From positions 1 to 64,000 of the forward strand of contig NZ_JSUS01000027.1 of the NCBI RefSeq assembly GCF_000805455.1: a stretch of 64,000 nt of DNA, in the 5' to 3' direction. Source of the stretch: Acinetobacter sp. A47. GTDB lineage: Bacteria; Pseudomonadota; Gammaproteobacteria; Pseudomonadales; Moraxellaceae. Shown here piece after piece: positions 52,706-62,116 of this stretch. The notes beneath the pieces were generated by a model that was not told the DNA's origin, did not search any database, and saw nothing but the letters and a program-made list of their open reading frames with translations. The stretch's first letter is position 1. Every line of letters begins with the position of its first letter. Position numbers and translations under genes: made by a program.

Positions 52706-54169
52706 TTAGAAGGTCGAGAGACCCGACCACTCCATAAAACGGTAAATCCAGTATTTTATCTTGGATTCATCGGCATATTTTGCATAATCCACCGTGATCT
52801 GACGGGCATTGGCGTTGCTCCATGCGGCATCAAAGTACTGTCCTGCATCTTTAAATACCGGCGCTTGTGCCGAACCGAGCACCCGCATATCGGTCTCAAG
52901 ATTATAGTTTTTCAGGTTGCGTGCGGTCAGGTTGGCAGAACCGAGAATGATTTCAGCTTGCTGGGCATTGTATTTCAGCAACATCTTGCTATGGCACTGT
53001 TCACCACGCGTATCGCACCAGCGGATTGGAATACCGGCAGCATTGAGCTCCGATGCCACCTGACGGTTCGGCATGCCATTCTTCTGACGGCCAAATGCGT
53101 CCTTATTCGGGTCGATCATGATCCGGATATTGACCCCACGTTGTTGCGCCTGTTTGAGGGCTTCAATAATATTGCGTTCCGACAAATAGAACATGGCCAT
53201 GTCCAGATGCTCATTGCGCTTTGCCGTCTGAATCATGTTCAAGATAGCCGTATAAATGGCTTTTTCAGTCAGCACTTGTACCTGAGGCAAGGTCTTGTCT
53301 TCGCTTAAGCCACCCATAATTACAAATGGACTGGAACCTTGCGACATGTTGGCAACCGCCTGTTCAGTTTGTAAAACATCAATCGCAGTTGGCCCATCCA
53401 CCACCAGCGCCACATTACTATGATGCGAGCTGCCATCGTGTGGGTTGGCCGAGGTCACCAGACTTTTCCAGCCATCCACCGTATCAACCACCAAGGTTTT
53501 ACGATGATTGGCCTTGAAATTGAATAACTCCAGATAACTGCGCAAAGTAATCTTATCATTGCCAAACGGACTGCTTAACCAGCCCCCCTCAGGATTATTG
53601 CCCAGATTTTGACAGCAGATATACCACAACCCAGACCAGAGCGGATTAGAGGCACGCAATGGTTTTAAATCGGTTTCAATCACATCCACACCTGCTTGAC
53701 GCAATTGCAGATAATGTTTTGGTGTCATGCCACCATACACCGAATTGATCGGATCGGTAATCACCACAATTTCAACATTGGGATGCAAGCGACGCTTCAC
53801 GATCAGCGCATCAGTCAATTCTTGCATCAGAGGCAACTGTTTCACCTTAGAAGCGCCGACTTCCTGATTAAACAGGAACATATCCAGCACAATGGTGGTC
53901 TGGGCCTGATCAATCAAATGGAAGACTTCCTTGAAAATATGCTGATCTACCTGTTGCTGGCCTTGGGCATCGATATAGGTCTGATCGGCTAAAAATTTCA
54001 CATTGGCATGACGCAATTGCCCGGTAAAATCCAGCCCTTTCGGGAGTGGTTTTACTGTGTGATAGATTGCCGAAGCAATGTACCCAATCGCAAAAATACT
54101 CAATATGACTGCCATGTAACGTCGACCTGACCAGTTTAATTTTCGATGGATTCGTTGGAAGATGCGCAT
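52706..54169 (-). CDS. phospholipase D-family protein (cardiolipin synthase-like)
   Basis: A 487-residue protein with an N-terminal membrane helix (about 20-38) and two PLD/HKD halves. The first has His222 in 'ANHRKTLVVDTVDGW' and 'LVTSANPHDG' (complete H-x-K-x4-D); the second has His393 in 'QCHSKMLLKYNAQQAEIILG', where the D of the motif is replaced. Cardiolipin-synthase-like enzymes join or exchange phosphatidyl groups at the inner membrane. The extra Cys pair ('WYICCQ') and periplasmic topology cannot be settled here. It is followed by a large palindrome and the Sel1-repeat gene. Confidence 0.85.
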   Translation of the reverse strand: MRIFQRIHRKLNWSGRRYMAVILSIFAIGYIASAIYHTVKPLPKGLDFTGQLRHANVKFLADQTYIDAQGQQQVDQHIFKEVFHLIDQAQTTIVLDMFLFNQEVGASKVKQLPLMQELTDALIVKRRLHPNVEIVVITDPINSVYGGMTPKHYLQLRQAGVDVIETDLKPLRASNPLWSGLWYICCQNLGNNPEGGWLSSPFGNDKITLRSYLELFNFKANHRKTLVVDTVDGWKSLVTSANPHDGSSHHSNVALVVDGPTAIDVLQTEQAVANMSQGSSPFVIMGGLSEDKTLPQVQVLTEKAIYTAILNMIQTAKRNEHLDMAMFYLSERNIIEALKQAQQRGVNIRIMIDPNKDAFGRQKNGMPNRQVASELNAAGIPIRWCDTRGEQCHSKMLLKYNAQQAEIILGSANLTARNLKNYNLETDMRVLGSAQAPVFKDAGQYFDAAWSNANARQITVDYAKYADESKIKYWIYRFMEWSGLSTF

Positions 54170-54194
54170 ATAAACAAAAAAAGCCCTAGCCGAA

Positions 54195-54240
54195 TAAAAA
54201 TCTCCCCAGCCCTCTTTATCAAAGAGGGGGAACTTTATGT
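54195..54240 (-). terminator. probable terminator for the ZnuD-like gene
   Basis: The hairpin ccctcttt/aaagaggg (54210-54217 with 54221-54228) plus the nearby taaaaatc tract, about 60 bases beyond the receptor's stop on the minus strand, reads as a stem and short U-run. The region between the receptor and the phospholipase D gene contains no gene. Confidence 0.5.
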
Positions 54241-54287
54241 AGGCTAGAGCTTATACTTTGATTTTTCAATAAGATTTAAGTGAAAAA

Positions 54288-56342
54288 TTAGAAGTTAAAA
54301 TTCACCCCGACAGTGAAGTTACGGCCCACCTGTGGAATGGTCGACAAGAATGATGCATGCTGATACACCTGATCATCCAGCAGGTTATTGGCATTGAAAT
54401 ACACACGATAATCGCCGACATTGCTGTATTTACCGGTATACGCCACGCCCAGATTCAACATGTTATAACCTTGGGTATCGGTTTCATACGCTGCAATCTT
54501 GTCTTGCTGGAACACATGGTAGTACTCGGCCGAACCGCTAAAGCCATCCCCAAAGTCTGCATTGATCTTGGTACCTAAGCGTCCAGCCGGCACACGCGGT
54601 GCATTTTCATTGTCGATCTTGCCACGAACATAATCACCAAACACACTGACTTTATACATGTCCGAGATCTGGTAACCCGCTTCCGCCTCTGCACCATAGA
54701 AACGTGCCTGATCCTGGGTATATTTCACTAAACGGAAATCTTTATAACGGTCTAGCGTTTGCGCATAGATATAGTCATCAAACCAGTTGTGATAGACATG
54801 CACATGGTAGTCAAACTTGTCATTGTCATAATGCAACCCAAGCTCGACATTATTGGATTTTTCTTTCTTCAGCTGATCATTGCCCAGTTCATAGGTATTG
54901 GTGGCAAAATGTCCGCCATTGGCATATAACTCTTGCGCCAGCGGTAAACGCTCCTGATGTGAGGCAACCAGAGAAAGTTTATAGTCTGGTGCAAACTCCC
55001 AGTTGGCAGCGCCCGAAACAGAAAAGGCTGAACCGTCAAAATCTTTTTTGCTTGAGTCCTCAATATCAATTTTCTGTTTTTCTGCACGAGCTGCCAGTTC
55101 AACATGAACATCATTAAATTGTGCATGCTCTAAGCCAAAGATACTCCACTTCTTGGTGGTGTTCGGCGCCAAGAAAGCTTCTTCACCAGTCAGTTTCAGT
55201 TTTTGCTGACCATATTGCGTACCAATTACCCCTTCCCATGGGCCAATCGGATTGTGTACCAACTCTAAACGTCCATCATAGCCCTTGTTCTTAAAGCGAG
55301 TGGCGATGGTGTCTTCTTCAATTTCATCATGTTGATAATCGGTATAGCTGGCTTGCGCACGTAACTTTTTAAAGCCGGCAAATGGATCATTCAATTCTGT
55401 GCGCACATCATAACGCTCAGATTTCAGGTCAATCCACGGTCCTGCCTCATGGGCATGATCATGGTCATGATCGTGATCGTCCTCCCCATCATGATCATGT
55501 TCCCCACAATGCAAACTCAAACCGTGTAAATGGCAGCTCTCGTACTCATGGCTATGTCCCGGCAAGCCATACTGATCCTGGCGGTTGCTATAAGAAATTC
55601 CGGTAAAACCGCGATCATAAATCCAAGATAAGCCAACATTGACGGTTTCGCCTTTGGCAAAGGTATTGCCGACACGGCGCTCTTTCTCACCTTCATGGCG
55701 ATAGTCAGGTGCGATATAGTCATTGGCTTCACGTTTCAGCCCCTCGACCCGTAACGCCACCTGATCACCCAGCCCAACCGTGACACCTGCAGTTGCCAGC
55801 TTTTCATCACTGCCGGTGTTGTAACGTAAACCGACATTCCCTTCGTAACCTTTTTCCGGCATCTGGGTCGGGATTTTGCTGTCATTAACATTGACCAGCC
55901 CGCCAACGGTTCCCGCGCCAAATAATAAGGTAGATGGCCCGCGAATCACTTCCACCTGCTTGGCCAGTGCCGGATCGACCGTAACTGTATGGTCAGGAGA
56001 CAAGGTCGAGACATCAATATTTTCAGATGAGTTTTGCAGAATCTTGACACGTGGCCCGTCCTGACCACGAATCACAGGCCGGCTAGAGCCCGCACCAAAC
56101 TGGTTTGAATAAATACCGGGCTCACTGCCCAGCGCCTCACCAATGGTGACAGCCCCCTGTTGTAAACGTTTTTCATCTACAACCGTGTCGGCTACTGCAA
56201 AATCTTTTGAGGTCTGCTCAAGCGGATGGGCCTTGATACGGATCGTGTCCAGAGTTGCCACCTGTTCATTATCTGCGGCAAAGGCAGATACGGATGCGAT
56301 GGCTAAAATAGATAAGGTCAGGATATTCTGCTGAAATGACAT
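54288..56342 (-). CDS. znuD: TonB-dependent zinc receptor, ZnuD-like, with His-rich loop
   Basis: A 684-residue receptor, started at the ATG at 56340-56342 so that the signal peptide (MSFQQNILTLSILAIASVSA) is intact; an earlier ATG adds an unlikely N-terminus. TonB box-like 'ATLDTIRIKAHPLEQ'; plug motifs 'SRPVIRGQDGPRVKIL' and 'QVEVIRGPSTLLFGAGTVGG'; final 'FTVGVNFNF'. Residues about 263-299 form an extracellular loop with 'GHSHEYESCHLHG' and a run of H-D/H-D-H repeats (positions 55446-55556 in the DNA). This is the zinc-binding loop feature of ZnuD, and a Zur-box-like palindrome lies in the promoter, so zinc import is the likely role. Confidence 0.88.
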   Translation of the reverse strand: MSFQQNILTLSILAIASVSAFAADNEQVATLDTIRIKAHPLEQTSKDFAVADTVVDEKRLQQGAVTIGEALGSEPGIYSNQFGAGSSRPVIRGQDGPRVKILQNSSENIDVSTLSPDHTVTVDPALAKQVEVIRGPSTLLFGAGTVGGLVNVNDSKIPTQMPEKGYEGNVGLRYNTGSDEKLATAGVTVGLGDQVALRVEGLKREANDYIAPDYRHEGEKERRVGNTFAKGETVNVGLSWIYDRGFTGISYSNRQDQYGLPGHSHEYESCHLHGLSLHCGEHDHDGEDDHDHDHDHAHEAGPWIDLKSERYDVRTELNDPFAGFKKLRAQASYTDYQHDEIEEDTIATRFKNKGYDGRLELVHNPIGPWEGVIGTQYGQQKLKLTGEEAFLAPNTTKKWSIFGLEHAQFNDVHVELAARAEKQKIDIEDSSKKDFDGSAFSVSGAANWEFAPDYKLSLVASHQERLPLAQELYANGGHFATNTYELGNDQLKKEKSNNVELGLHYDNDKFDYHVHVYHNWFDDYIYAQTLDRYKDFRLVKYTQDQARFYGAEAEAGYQISDMYKVSVFGDYVRGKIDNENAPRVPAGRLGTKINADFGDGFSGSAEYYHVFQQDKIAAYETDTQGYNMLNLGVAYTGKYSNVGDYRVYFNANNLLDDQVYQHASFLSTIPQVGRNFTVGVNFNF

Positions 56343-56372
56343 ACCATGTCTCGAATTGGTTAATCTTTGTTT

Positions 56373-56387
56373 TGTTATATTATAACA
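56373..56387. promoter_or_regulatory. Zur-box-like palindrome overlapping the znuD promoter
   Basis: TGTTATA-T-TATAACA, a perfect 7-1-7 palindrome, 31 bases upstream of the receptor's start codon. On the minus strand it contains TATAAT, so the operator would cover the -10 element. It resembles the AT-rich Zur boxes described for Acinetobacter zinc uptake genes; I am matching from memory, not by search. Confidence 0.7.
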
Positions 56388-56479
56388 TTTCATTTATTTT
56401 GCAATAAAAAACAGTCTGCCAGAAATCATTTGCTACACTGCCTTTTCATATTTGTCATAAATGGTTATGCCTCCACGAT

Positions 56480-57250
56480 ATGCCTTTTACGCTTTCCCAT
56501 GCGGTGCTTGCTCCACCTTTATCCAAACTGAGTCAGGGACATTTACCGGTAGCAGCCTTGGCCATTGGCTGTATGACCCCCGACCTGTATCGATTATTTA
56601 CCCCAGACAATATCGCCTTAACCCATCAATGGTCAGGTATCTTATTTCCGAACCTGCCGATCGGTCTATGCTTTTGCTTATTGTGGTATTTAATTTACCG
56701 GCCTGTGCTTTACCGTTTTCTGGGGGTACAGGATTCATGCAAGCTGCATTCATTTGAACAAATAATCACTTTTATATTAATGAATTGCTTTGCCATTATT
56801 TTAGGGACTGCCACGCATTTAATCTGGGATGGACTCACCCATCTTGATGATCGTAGTTTTGCCTTTAAAGAAATTCTTTCCCAAAACGTCGACTTATTTG
56901 GTTTTCATTATCCACTGCACTTTATCTTGCAGATTGGCTCATCCCTTGCCGCCTTACCCTTCATCGTCAGGATGAGCTGGCATTATTATCAGAACCACCG
57001 CACCAACCGGCCAGTCGCCCTCTCTATCCAGCGGTTTGTCTGCTTCAGCCTGCTACTGTCCCTGCTGACCGGGCTTTTTTCTGTGTGGGATTATAGCCGC
57101 CATATCCATAGCGATGTGTGGAACAGCCAGCGCTATTTCTTTATTGGCAAATCCATTAACGAGTTTACCCAGGCAGGCTTAAGCGTATTCACGCTGGCCT
57201 GTCTGTTATTCCTGATTTTGCAGCGAACGGGACACTTCAAATCGGCTTAG
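56480..57250 (+). CDS. DUF4184 family membrane protein
   Basis: A 256-residue membrane protein beginning 'MPFTLSHAVLAPPLSKLSQG' followed by 'LPVAALAIGCMTPDLYRLFT', the signature of DUF4184 (conserved H, G-MTPDL). It has about six hydrophobic helices and a His in 'THLIWDGLTHLDDRSF'. The fold is related to LexA-binding or metal-dependent inner membrane hydrolases such as YdjM, but the function is not established. It is divergent from the znuD gene, so it might share its palindromic operator; spacing of 93 bases permits that, but no evidence confirms it. Confidence 0.8.
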   Translation: MPFTLSHAVLAPPLSKLSQGHLPVAALAIGCMTPDLYRLFTPDNIALTHQWSGILFPNLPIGLCFCLLWYLIYRPVLYRFLGVQDSCKLHSFEQIITFILMNCFAIILGTATHLIWDGLTHLDDRSFAFKEILSQNVDLFGFHYPLHFILQIGSSLAALPFIVRMSWHYYQNHRTNRPVALSIQRFVCFSLLLSLLTGLFSVWDYSRHIHSDVWNSQRYFFIGKSINEFTQAGLSVFTLACLLFLILQRTGHFKSA

Positions 57251-57397
57251 TCAGCGTGATCTGTTGTTTTCAATTCGCTTGAAAACATTAACACTTGAGA
57301 CAATACGTTCAACAAGGCATAATCTCCCCTTCATTGGTGGTGCGCTGTTTACGCATTCACCGTCTACAGCCAATATAGTTTGGATACATAATTCAAT

Positions 57398-59179
57398 ATG
57401 ATGCGCACTCATTACTGTGGCTCTTTAACTGAAGCCCAAATCGACCAAACCGTAACCTTATGCGGATGGGTTCATCGTCGCCGTGACCATGGCGGTGTTA
57501 TTTTCCTGGATATGCGTGACCGTGACGGTTTAGTACAGGTCGTCATCGATCCTGATACTCCGGAAGCATTCGCAACAGCAGATAAGGCACGTTCTGAATT
57601 TGTATTAAAAATTACAGGCCGTGTTCGTCGTCGCTATGAAGGTACTGAAAATGCCAACATGGTGAGTGGCCAGATTGAAGTTTTAGGTAAAGAAATCGAA
57701 GTTCTTGCAGCTTCCGATACTCCGCCATTCCCTTTGAATGACGAAAACACCAATATTTCAGAAGAAATTCGCTTGAAATACCGTTTCCTGGACATCCGTC
57801 GTCCGGAAATGCTGGAGCGCTTACGTTTCCGCTCTAAAGTCACCAACCTGATCCGTAACTATTTTGAAGATCATGGTTTTCTTGACGTTGAAACCCCGAT
57901 CCTGACACGTGCTACACCAGAAGGCGCACGTGACTATCTGGTACCAAGCCGTGTTTCAAATGGTAGCTTCTACGCGCTTCCACAATCACCACAGCTGTTC
58001 AAACAGTTGTTGATGGTCGGTGGTATCGACCGTTATTACCAGATTGCCAAATGTTTCCGCGACGAAGACTTACGTGCAGACCGCCAGCCTGAATTTACCC
58101 AGATCGACGTTGAAACATCGTTCATGAGTGACGATGACATCATGGATCTTATGGAAGGCCTGACGGTTAAGATGTTCGATGAATTATTGAATGTAAAATT
58201 CGATAAGTTTGAACGCATGACGTATGCAGATGCAATGCGTGACTATGCATCTGACAAACCGGATATGCGTATTCCATTGAAACTGGTTGACGTTGCAGAC
58301 TTGATGCAAGACGTTGAATTCAAGGTTTTTGCTGGTCCTGCCAAAGATCCTAAAGGTCGTATCGTAGCTTTACGTGTTCCTGGTGCTGGTTCATTGCCAC
58401 GTAGTGCAATTGATGAATACACCAAATTCGTCGGTATCTATGGTGCAAAAGGTCTGGCTTACATCAAGGTCAACGAACTGGAAAAAGGCATTGAAGGTCT
58501 TCAGTCACCAATCGTGAAATTCATCGAGCCAATCGTACTTGATCTATTGAAACGTGTAGGTGCCGAGAATGGCGACATCGTGTTCTTTGGTGCAGATAAA
58601 GCCAAGATTGTAAACGATGCAATGGGCGCACTTCGTGTCAAGATCGGTCATGATCTGAATCTTGCAACGTGTGAGTGGGCACCGCTTTGGGTGGTTGATT
58701 TCCCGATGTTCGAAGAAACAGATGACGGCAAATGGACCTCTGTTCATCACCCATTCACACTGCCAAAATCAAGTGTTGAAGAAGTGAAGAACAATCCGGG
58801 TGAAGCACTTTCTGTTGCCTACGACATGGTATTGAACGGTACTGAAATCGGTGGCGGTTCACTGCGTATCTATACGCTGGAAATGCAAAAAGCCATTTTT
58901 GAAGCGTTAGGCATTGGCGAAGAAGAAGCCGAAGAGAAATTCAGCTTCTTATTGAATGCATTACGTTATGGTGCGCCTCCGCACGGTGGTTTGGCATTCG
59001 GTCTTGACCGCTTGATCATGCTCATGACAGGGGCCTCTTCGATTCGTGATGTAATTGCATTCCCGAAAACCAAGACTGCTGAATGTCCGTTAACTCAGGC
59101 GCCAGCACCGGTTGAAGCCAACCAGTTACGTGACTTGGGTATCCGTTTACGTGAAAAACCAAAAGCTGAAGAAAAATAA
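57398..59179 (+). CDS. aspS: aspartyl-tRNA synthetase, probably non-discriminating
   Basis: A 593-residue bacterial-type AspRS (class IIb), including the GAD insert. Motif 2 is '[20 protein letters not shown]', motif 3 '[15 protein letters not shown]', and '[18 protein letters not shown]' is near the end. The anticodon-binding domain has His31 in '[11 protein letters not shown]' and Gly82 in '[12 protein letters not shown]'. In Pseudomonas aeruginosa the equivalent His31/Gly83 pair marks a non-discriminating AspRS that also charges tRNA-Asn, later corrected to Asn by GatCAB. The start is ATG 57398 or the next one. A terminator follows at 59201. Confidence 0.95.
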   Translation: MMRTHYCGSLTEAQIDQTVTLCGWVHRRRDHGGVIFLDMRDRDGLVQVVIDPDTPEAFATADKARSEFVLKITGRVRRRYEGTENANMVSGQIEVLGKEIEVLAASDTPPFPLNDENTNISEEIRLKYRFLDIRRPEMLERLRFRSKVTNLIRNYFEDHGFLDVETPILTRATPEGARDYLVPSRVSNGSFYALPQSPQLFKQLLMVGGIDRYYQIAKCFRDEDLRADRQPEFTQIDVETSFMSDDDIMDLMEGLTVKMFDELLNVKFDKFERMTYADAMRDYASDKPDMRIPLKLVDVADLMQDVEFKVFAGPAKDPKGRIVALRVPGAGSLPRSAIDEYTKFVGIYGAKGLAYIKVNELEKGIEGLQSPIVKFIEPIVLDLLKRVGAENGDIVFFGADKAKIVNDAMGALRVKIGHDLNLATCEWAPLWVVDFPMFEETDDGKWTSVHHPFTLPKSSVEEVKNNPGEALSVAYDMVLNGTEIGGGSLRIYTLEMQKAIFEALGIGEEEAEEKFSFLLNALRYGAPPHGGLAFGLDRLIMLMTGASSIRDVIAFPKTKTAECPLTQAPAPVEANQLRDLGIRLREKPKAEEK

Positions 59180-59200
59180 ACCCTGAGTTTATGCTTCAAC

Positions 59201-59229
59201 AAAAACCCTGCGCGCTGCAGGGTTTTTTT
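59201..59229 (+). terminator. rho-independent terminator after aspS
   Basis: aaaaaccctgc / gcagggttttttt with a five-base loop. Confidence 0.93.
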
Positions 59230-59304
59230 ATAATACCGAGTTTTACTTTGAGATCATGTCCGCTAATGGCATAATAGACTGCTTTTTATTGAGAGGTCAG
59301 TCTT

Positions 59305-59526
59305 ATGGCAATGCGTCCTGATGTACGTCGACACACGATTGTAATTATTGTGTTTTCGCTTGCTCAATGGTTCTTTATGCGTTACATCCTGGCAAATGAA
59401 CTTTTCAATATGACCACCAACCAGCGTATTTTATATTTCTGTGTCAGCAGTCTGGTAGGTGCCTTACTGATTTTTGTTGCATTAATCTACATGGTGCTGA
59501 AAGGCAATTCGGATAAACAAGACTAA
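59305..59526 (+). CDS. small two-helix membrane protein
   Basis: A 73-residue protein with a basic N-terminus ('MAMRPDVRRHT') and two hydrophobic segments, 'IVIIVFSLAQWFFMRYILA' and 'LYFCVSSLVGALLIFVALIY'. The start ATG has AGAGG upstream. It ends six bases before the acyltransferase gene, so it is in the same transcript. I recognise no family; a role in envelope lipid assembly is only suggested by position. Confidence 0.72.
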   Translation: MAMRPDVRRHTIVIIVFSLAQWFFMRYILANELFNMTTNQRILYFCVSSLVGALLIFVALIYMVLKGNSDKQD

Positions 59527-59531
59527 GTATC

Positions 59532-60398
59532 ATGTCGTTTTACCCTACTCTGCTCCGTATTTTACCTTTGGCCGTTTTGCGAGGCATCGCAAAAGTGGCA
59601 GCCTACTTTATCAATCAGAAGCCTGAGAAAAGTATGCTGTGGAAAACCAGAGTCAACATTAAACTGGCTTATCCGGATTTAAGCCAGCCGCAGCAGGAGC
59701 AACTGGCACGGGAAAGTGTAACCAGGCAGTGCCTCAGCTATATTGAATCAGGTAAATGCTGGGCCATGCCGCCAGAGTGGAGCATTCGCCAGATTCATAC
59801 CGTGCATCAGCTGGAAGTCCTGACCGAGGCACTCAGCGATCCGCGTGGCGCACTGATCATCACGCCACATCTGGGGACCTGGGAGATGATGAATGCCTGG
59901 GTACACCAATATGGTATCCCGACCATCATGTACAAGCCCATGAAAGATTCAGGCTTTGATCACTTTGCCTTACATGCACGTCAACGCCTCAATGCTACGC
60001 TGGTTCCAACCGATGCCTCCGGCGTAAAGGCTTTATTTAAAAATCTGAAGCAAGGTGGTTTCAGTGTGATTTTACCCGATCATGTGCCAGACCCGTCTGG
60101 CGGTGTCGTGGTGCCTTTTTTCGGGATTCCCTGCCTCACCAGTACGCTGGCCAGTAAAATGGCTCAAAAAACCCAATGTCGTTTAGTTGGGCTAAGCTGT
60201 TTCCGCCGTGCAGATGGTGAAGGTTTTGACGTATATTGCGATGACCTGAATGATCCGGCTCTTTATGACCGGGACATCGAGGTTGCAACCACGGCACTCA
60301 ATCAGGCAGTTGAGCAGATGATTAACCGCTTTCCTGCTGAATATATGTGGGGCTATAAACGGTTTAGAGGAAATCTTGAAAAAGATTTTTATCAATAA
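59532..60398 (+). CDS. lipid A late acyltransferase (LpxL/LpxM/HtrB family)
   Basis: A 288-residue inner-membrane acyltransferase. The catalytic H-x4-E is His113/Glu118 in 'ITPHLGTWEMMN'; further family blocks are 'ILPDHVPDPSGGVVVPFFG' and 'EYMWGYKRFRG' at the C-terminus. N-terminal hydrophobic anchor 'LLRILPLAVLRGIAKVAAYF'. Members add secondary laurate or myristate chains to Kdo2-lipid A using acyl-ACP. Whether it is LpxL- or LpxM-like cannot be settled here. It sits between aspS and the glycosyltransferase cluster, matching the LOS outer-core locus arrangement of Acinetobacter. Confidence 0.9.
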   Translation: MSFYPTLLRILPLAVLRGIAKVAAYFINQKPEKSMLWKTRVNIKLAYPDLSQPQQEQLARESVTRQCLSYIESGKCWAMPPEWSIRQIHTVHQLEVLTEALSDPRGALIITPHLGTWEMMNAWVHQYGIPTIMYKPMKDSGFDHFALHARQRLNATLVPTDASGVKALFKNLKQGGFSVILPDHVPDPSGGVVVPFFGIPCLTSTLASKMAQKTQCRLVGLSCFRRADGEGFDVYCDDLNDPALYDRDIEVATTALNQAVEQMINRFPAEYMWGYKRFRGNLEKDFYQ

Positions 60399-60447
60399 AA
60401 TGAGTGAGCGGCTCAATTCACTCGCCATCGCAAAAACTGAATAGCTT

Positions 60448-61230
60448 ATGATTCCAAAGATTATCCATTACTGCTGGTTTGGAGGAAAACCTCTCCCTCC
60501 TCATCTGCATCAATATATTGATAGCTGGCACAGACATTGCCCTGACTGGGAATTCAAACTCTGGAATGAAGAAAGCTTTGATATTGAAAGCCATATTTTT
60601 CCAAAGACAGCCTATCAACACAAAAAATATGCTTTTGTTTCAGACTATGTACGGGCGTGGGCTTTAAACGAATTTGGTGGCGTCTATCTTGATACGGACG
60701 TAGAGTTAAAGTATCCGCTTGATGAGTTTTTGCAATATGAAGCATTTAGTGGTTTTGAAGCAGCCAACCTCCCCTTTACTGCAGTTTGGGGAGCTATTCC
60801 TCAACATAGTTTGACCCGGAGTGTTCTCAACTATTATGACAACAAAACCTATTCCGGACACGAACCGCCCAACACGGCCTTTATCTCGGATATAATTTCC
60901 AAACAGTTCAGGATTGATAAAACCCGAGATACCAATCAGACCGGTTCAGATGGGCAACATAGCTTGCATATTTTTGCTTCTCACTATTTTTGTCTGGATT
61001 TACCTGCGAACTATGCAACCCATCATTTTATCGGTTCCTGGCTAGAAGATCAGCGTGGCAAAAAACCTTATAAACAGCAACTGCACCACAAATACCATTA
61101 TCGCCAGCTCGACGATGATTTTTTACTAGAGAAAAGACAACTCAAAAACCTGGCAAGCAAGCTTAGCTTGTCTCAACTCTTTATGATCATTCGCTATTTT
61201 ATTCGTTCAAGGGTTAAAGCCAGGAAATAA
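60448..61230 (+). CDS. glycosyltransferase with DXD motif (GT32 type)
   Basis: A 260-residue GT of the 'sugar-binding region containing DXD' type (GT32): 'MIPKIIHYCWFGGKPLPPHL' at the start, 'FVSDYVRAWALNEFGGVYLD', then Asp82/Asp84 in 'YLDTDVELKYP'. The C-terminal basic tail ('FIRSRVKARK') suggests membrane association. It lies 49 bases after the acyltransferase on the same strand. In A. baumannii, GT32-like enzymes of this kind are encoded in the LOS outer-core locus next to aspS; the exact linkage is not predictable. Confidence 0.87.
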   Translation: MIPKIIHYCWFGGKPLPPHLHQYIDSWHRHCPDWEFKLWNEESFDIESHIFPKTAYQHKKYAFVSDYVRAWALNEFGGVYLDTDVELKYPLDEFLQYEAFSGFEAANLPFTAVWGAIPQHSLTRSVLNYYDNKTYSGHEPPNTAFISDIISKQFRIDKTRDTNQTGSDGQHSLHIFASHYFCLDLPANYATHHFIGSWLEDQRGKKPYKQQLHHKYHYRQLDDDFLLEKRQLKNLASKLSLSQLFMIIRYFIRSRVKARK

Positions 61231-61256
61231 AAAAAGCCCTAAACATATTTAGGGCG
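61230..61256 (-). terminator. terminator between convergent glycosyltransferase genes
   Basis: Stem gccctaaa / tttagggc with a four-base loop; the A-run on the left gives a U-run on the minus strand, ending the leftward gene at 61279-61998. Confidence 0.85.
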
Positions 61257-61278
61257 CTTGAGTAGTGATTGCGAAGAA

Positions 61279-61998
61279 TTAGATCAGGTCATCAATCGTC
61301 AACCGAATATCAATGCCTAATCGCTCGGCACGACTATTCACGACATTATGCCGGCTCACAATCTTACGTGTGCTTTTTAGCAAGAATGGAATACGCATCA
61401 GCCATTGATGGATGGCATTTCGACGCTGATATTTATCAATCCAGCGCTTATCACGGCTTGCCTGTAACTGTTCAATGATCGGTTCAACACGATCACCATA
61501 AGTCCGTCTTGAAGTATCGAAGATAAACGTATAGTTTGGCGGCAGTTTATTCAGGGTAATCCGTTTTTGTTCGACCCACTCATCCACCAGCTCTTGCAAC
61601 ACCACCTGATCCCAACGGTCGGGCTGTTGTAATTGCCGGCGTTCCCATTCGTCCATTAACAAGCGGGCATTGGGTGTATCATTAATAAATACCGTACTGC
61701 TAATCAGACGGTTATCATTAATATAGTGAACTGCAATGTCCTCTTGAAGTGATTCAAAAAACGGACGGATATCTTTTAGAATAATGGCATCTGCATCAAC
61801 AAATAAAATTGGTCCTTGCAGCTCTCTTCTCATACGTGCAATAAAAGTTGGCTTGAACGCGATGATTTTTTGCCAATCATCTTTTGAGAATTCACTAAAA
61901 TGAACGTTGATGTCAAACTTTTCGGCCGAGCGTTGTAGAATTTGGGCATGCTTTCTATATAGCTTATCATCAGTATGAAAGCCAAAAATTGTTAGCAT
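61279..61998 (-). CDS. glycosyltransferase with DxD motif (GT77-like)
   Basis: A 239-residue protein started at the ATG at 61996-61998 (AGG six bases before; ATG 62016 has no ribosome site). It has 'MLTIFGFHTDDKLYRKHAQI', the DxD in 'GPILFVDADAIILKDIRPFF' (Asp68/Asp70) and 'VDEWVEQKRITLNKLPPNYT', the pattern of nucleotide-diphospho-sugar transferases. It is on the minus strand, convergent with the GT32 gene. Role: adding a sugar to the LOS outer core or capsule, by position. Confidence 0.8.
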   Translation of the reverse strand: MLTIFGFHTDDKLYRKHAQILQRSAEKFDINVHFSEFSKDDWQKIIAFKPTFIARMRRELQGPILFVDADAIILKDIRPFFESLQEDIAVHYINDNRLISSTVFINDTPNARLLMDEWERRQLQQPDRWDQVVLQELVDEWVEQKRITLNKLPPNYTFIFDTSRRTYGDRVEPIIEQLQASRDKRWIDKYQRRNAIHQWLMRIPFLLKSTRKIVSRHNVVNSRAERLGIDIRLTIDDLI

Positions 61999-62116
61999 AA
62001 AAGGCCTATGCACCATGAGAAAATAAATCGAAGTTTATCTTAGTTTTTCAGTCCGCTTTAGTCAATAACAAAAGTATTTACCAAAAAAATAAAACATTAA
62101 AATTCAACAACTAACA

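Noticed and set aside
62036..62116. Additional short gene between the two minus-strand glycosyltransferases
   Set aside because: Only an AT-rich spacer; no start codon with a ribosome site.
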